From contig NZ_SUME01000003.1 in assembly GCF_005048855.1 (NCBI RefSeq), positions 593,862 to 657,861 on the forward strand: 64,000 nt of DNA, read 5' to 3'. Every line of letters begins with the position of its first letter. Position 1 is the first letter of the stretch. The DNA is from Sphingobacterium olei (GTDB taxonomy: Bacteria; Bacteroidota; Bacteroidia; Sphingobacteriales; Sphingobacteriaceae). A program made the translations under genes and the position numbers. Under the pieces are notes generated by a model. It was not told where the DNA came from. It saw only the letters and a program-made list of their open reading frames with translations, and searched no databases. Positions 61,482 to 64,000 of this stretch are shown here, piece after piece.

Positions 61482-61802
61482 AGAATTAGGCCGCCAGAGA
61501 ATGTTAACCTTATTGAAGATGAGCAAGGGGAAACTTATATCCATATTTTTTTTAGAGGATTTGACAATTCACTTTCCAGTAGTTTCAAGCTGCTTATTCC
61601 TGAACATCAACATGACAAAGTGGATATCAAATGGTGGTTAACGAACAAAGATGTTATCGGGGGAAAATATTCGGCCCATATCGAATCTTTAAAATACAAC
61701 GGAAAATTGGTTTATTCAGAAACCGATAAAAAGAACTGGGCGAACAAGGTGGTTATCATAAAAGGAAAGAATAAAACAACTATAACTACGGCAAAGCCAT
61801 AA
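61482..61802 (+). pseudogene. 5'-truncated exported-protein-like gene
   Basis: Open from 61482 (after TAG) without an ATG. The frame reads PPENVNLIEDEQGETYIHIF then FRGFDNSLSSSFKLLIPEHQ, and from a GTG at 61620 VDIKWWLTNKDVIGGKYSAH, VIIKGKNKTTITTAKP. It has no signal peptide because the 5' end is missing. It belongs with the neighbouring lipoprotein genes in style. Confidence 0.55.
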
Positions 61803-61812
61803 CACATACTCC

Positions 61813-62466
61813 ATGGAAAATCCATCAAAATTGATCCTGTGCCTGCTTATTATCCTTATTTATGGCTGCCAACAGCGGAGTGATACCGGGAAAGTATCCG
61901 AGAAGTCCGTACCGATATCATTGATCCAGACAGATAGCTCTGTGAAAAAGACGGCAGCGGACGATAGCCCAGGGATGATTGCCAGGGCAGATGAAAGTAA
62001 TACAAAGGATAGCAGTAAAATAAATCCCCTTCCAATGTTCATCTCAGGAAAGAGATTTCAGGATCTCTCGCTACCGTCGATTGATTTGAAGGCAGATTCC
62101 TCAACCGAGGCCAGAGTAAGCCTTTCAGTTTTGGGTGCTTCAATGATAGCATCTGAAATAAAAGACACATTACGTGTTAGGATGTATAACTACACATCTG
62201 ATACTTTAACAACAGGCCTCCATTATACCGTGGAATTTCAGGATCAAGGAAAATGGAATAAGGTTTCCCCTCCGGAAAATGTGGGATTTGAAGATCTGGG
62301 TTACGGTATACTTCCGTTCACGGCGCGGGATTTCCTGGTGGCGCTGTTTCCGGACAGGCACAACTACCGGTCAGGAAAGTACCGGGTATTGAAGCGCTAT
62401 CATCTGCGTGACTATTCAAGATCAAAAAGGAAATATGAAATTTTCGTGGAATTTGAAATAGAGTAA
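61813..62466 (+). CDS. Lipoprotein of unknown function
   Basis: 217 residues. The lipobox is LIYGC (Cys19), followed by a Ser/Asp linker. The C-terminal half has an immunoglobulin-like strand order: TLRVRMYNYTSDTLTTGLHY, VEFQDQGKWNKVSPPENVGF, RYHLRDYSRSKRKYEIFVEF. It is the last of the lipoprotein group after the TetR gene. Confidence 0.8.
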   Translation: MENPSKLILCLLIILIYGCQQRSDTGKVSEKSVPISLIQTDSSVKKTAADDSPGMIARADESNTKDSSKINPLPMFISGKRFQDLSLPSIDLKADSSTEARVSLSVLGASMIASEIKDTLRVRMYNYTSDTLTTGLHYTVEFQDQGKWNKVSPPENVGFEDLGYGILPFTARDFLVALFPDRHNYRSGKYRVLKRYHLRDYSRSKRKYEIFVEFEIE

Positions 62467-62725
62467 ATATCATAACAACAATATTTACTTACCATACTCC
62501 TGCGCTGTCAAATGTTTGAGAGTAAATGTTGGCACGAAGAAGGAAAAAATTAAGATGGACCAGAAGGTTAAATGGAAATAAAGTTCTGTGGATTTTTTCA
62601 TTTTTTAAAGTTTTCCCTAAAAATCTATTGAATATACAGCAATACAAAATAGAATCTATGGTTTGGCCAAAATTATCGACGGTTTCGCTGCAGCCTAAGA
62701 TTCTTACCATAAAAAATCCTGAAGC
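62467..62725. other. 259-base region with no supported gene
   Basis: Short open frames exist on both strands, but none resembles a known family. The right end runs into the partial repeat E. Confidence 0.4.
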
Positions 62726-62937
62726 GTGTTAATTTCTTGTTTGTTAGGTTTTTAAGTTTGTCTAAAAACTTGAGGCAAAAATAGATTTAGATAAACTTCG
62801 TGTAGGTGTAAGACGAACCGTACGGTTTAGGATTTTTAACTAACCAATTATAAACCTAAATTATGATACTAGTATAACGCCAAATAGAATACCAATCTTA
62901 TGATCAATAAGCGGTTTAACAAAAACTTAACAAGATC
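62711..62937 (+). repeat. Dispersed repeat, partial copy E interrupted by the 88-base element
   Basis: AAAAAATCCTGAAGC (62711-62725) is followed by the 88-base repeat. Then come AACCGTACGGTT and GGATTTTTAACTAACCAATT with the rest of the repeat to GGTTTAACAAAAACTTAAC. The left hairpin arm is retained and the right arm is destroyed by the insertion. Confidence 0.8.
62726..62813. repeat. 88-base small repeat, copy 2
   Basis: Same length as 34215-34302, with about three differences in 88 bases. It sits inside the hairpin of repeat E. The palindrome AACCGTACGGTT lies a few bases beyond its right end. Confidence 0.88.
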
Positions 62938-63284
62938 AAAGCTTACAATTGATGAACTCTATACATCGTTATATTTAAATCACGTTAAACCGTTTAAGAA
63001 TCTTAGCGATGTTCTTCTGTCAGCGGCTGTCGGATATAGCTCCAAAATAAAATGATAGATAGTATGTACATGGATTATTGTGCTATTCTTATCCTTTGTT
63101 GTTATATAAGCTTTTAATTTATTTTTATGAGACAATGTAGAGTGGGAATGGCAGCGATAAATACAACTGGCACCATTAACTATATAAGTTAGCGGTTATC
63201 TAACTCATACTAATCAATTTCCCATTAGACTATCGACCGGAATTGGTAGCCCTCCTTCAAGCCATAGTAAACCATAGTATTACA
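62938..63284. other. 347-base intergenic region
   Basis: AT-rich, no gene, no recognised RNA. A short ATAATCGT-like stretch and weak hairpins only. Confidence 0.4.
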
Positions 63285-63873
63285 TTATAACTCTGCTTCC
63301 ATTTCTTCTTTAAATGAATCGATAACAACTTGATAGTCGGGGTTTATAGCTAAGACGTTGTTCCAGTGTTCCTCAGCCTCTGTATTCGATCCCAATTTGT
63401 ATTTTATCATTCCTAAGAAAACGGTATGATCGAGGTTTTCAGGATATTCCTTCGATAGATTTTTAAAATGCTTTTCCGCTTCCGGAAATCTCTCTAATTC
63501 GTAATAGTTTCTTGCAAGCAGGTATTCGGTATTACCATCTCTGTTCATTGCAAAAGCCTGTTTGTTGTGCAGCAGTGCTTTTTCCAGATCTAAAAAATCA
63601 TATCCATATTGTCCCAGATAGATCAGGCCTAAGCTATTATTTACGGGCATATCTTTAGGTTTTAATTTGTACGCTCTTTCAAGCGTTGTAATCGCAACCT
63701 GCACTTCATCGTTTAGCAACTGTACATCCGCCATGCTCACCAGGTGTTCGTATGAGTCTTTTTCGAAACAATTAGCAGCTAGAGTAGAATAGTGGATTGC
63801 AGAGTCCTGTAATTCCATATCCATATAGACCTGCGCCGTGTTTCGATATATCATCGCAAGGGTATTAACAGAT
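63285..63873 (-). CDS. TPR-repeat protein, 5' end cut by an IS element
   Basis: About 196 codons remain. TPR helices follow each other at 34-residue spacing: IYRNTAQVYMDMELQDSAIH, VAITTLERAYKLKPKDMP, NSLGLIYLGQYGYDFLDLEK, YLLARNYYELERFPEAEKHF and FLGMIKYKLGSNTEAEEHW. The upstream part is replaced by IS21-like terminal repeats, so the start codons that remain (63992 and others) lie in foreign DNA. The original signal or start is missing. Partial gene. Confidence 0.75.
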
Positions 63874-64000
63874 TGTAATCGGTAAATCAGAATACACAAC
63901 TTTTGGTAATTAAGCGTGCAGCAAAAATGGCAATAATGGTGCAGCGTTTTTGGCAATAAGGAATGCAGCATAATTGGCACTAATAAATACATAGTTCATC
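63874..64000. mobile_element. End of an IS21-like insertion sequence
   Basis: Three similar 23-24-base units start at 63917, 63940 and 63964 (TGCAGCAAAAATGGCAATAA, TGCAGCGTTTTTGGCAATAA, TGCAGCATAATTGGCACTAA), and a weaker one lies near 63901. Multiple terminal repeats of this kind are typical of IS21-family ends. The outer boundary is probably near TGTAATCGG at 63874. The element continues beyond the window. Confidence 0.7.

Noticed and set aside
1..64000. tRNA, rRNA or tmRNA genes
   Set aside because: No cloverleaf-type sequence with a GTTCGA/T-loop and paired acceptor arms was noticed in the intergenic regions, but no covariance-model scan could be run.

Overview
The window looks like a chromosomal segment of a Sphingobacteriaceae-type Bacteroidota (Sphingobacterium, Olivibacter or Pedobacter relatives). 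The reasons are an ECF sigma / FecR / SusC / SusD locus, a -7 element of the TAnnTTTG type, almost no Shine-Dalgarno signals, many small lipoproteins, NarL- and LytTR-type two-component pairs with TPR kinases, and AT-rich DNA. I saw no rRNA, tRNA or CRISPR array. The organism call is inference.

Layout. 1-3.6 kb: the 3' part of a glycosyltransferase-2 / LTA-synthase-like fusion, convergent with a YaiO-type outer-membrane barrel (exopolysaccharide). 3.8-7.2 kb: a yjdI/yjdJ-like pair, decayed AraC and NAD(P)-binding genes, and an aldo/keto reductase. 7.7-18.5 kb: a tightly packed 12-gene operon of envelope proteins (an OmpA protein, lipoproteins, a seven-repeat WKNG propeller, secreted proteins, a Tic20/DUF4870-like membrane protein) ending in its own LuxR-type response regulator and TPR histidine kinase. 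This is the best candidate for an undescribed system. 18.6-23 kb: an ECF sigma with a membrane partner, a WYL regulator with a GyrI-like and a DUF1801 gene, a broken desaturase, and a cold-shock gene with a long leader. 23-29.7 kb: a LytS/LytTR pair and a zinc-ribbon / SPFH-SHOCT membrane operon.

30-34.6 kb: an accessory patch with an IS3-type remnant, a lipoprotein carrying a 37-bp perfect inverted repeat, truncated regulators, a complete AbiEi/AbiEii type IV toxin-antitoxin pair with a likely operator, and two broken dihydrofolate reductase genes, each cut by a repeat. 34.7-44.2 kb: an SRPBCC membrane protein and a complete sigma / FecR / SusC / SusD / TlpA locus. 44.2-64 kb: a decaying region with at least five copies of a dispersed repeat (hairpin, SusC-leader-like text, embedded promoter), pseudogenes (M50 protease, aldo/keto reductases, a lipoprotein-like gene, an Rpn-type nuclease), two HxlR regulators (one facing a 42-bp perfect palindrome beside yceI), an EF-Tu-domain-III-like protein, SUFU and DUF1444 genes, a TetR gene followed by lipoproteins, and an IS21-like end at the right edge.

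Two themes run through the window: envelope sensing and export loci, each paired with a dedicated regulator, and genome erosion driven by small dispersed repeats that sit exactly where genes are truncated.
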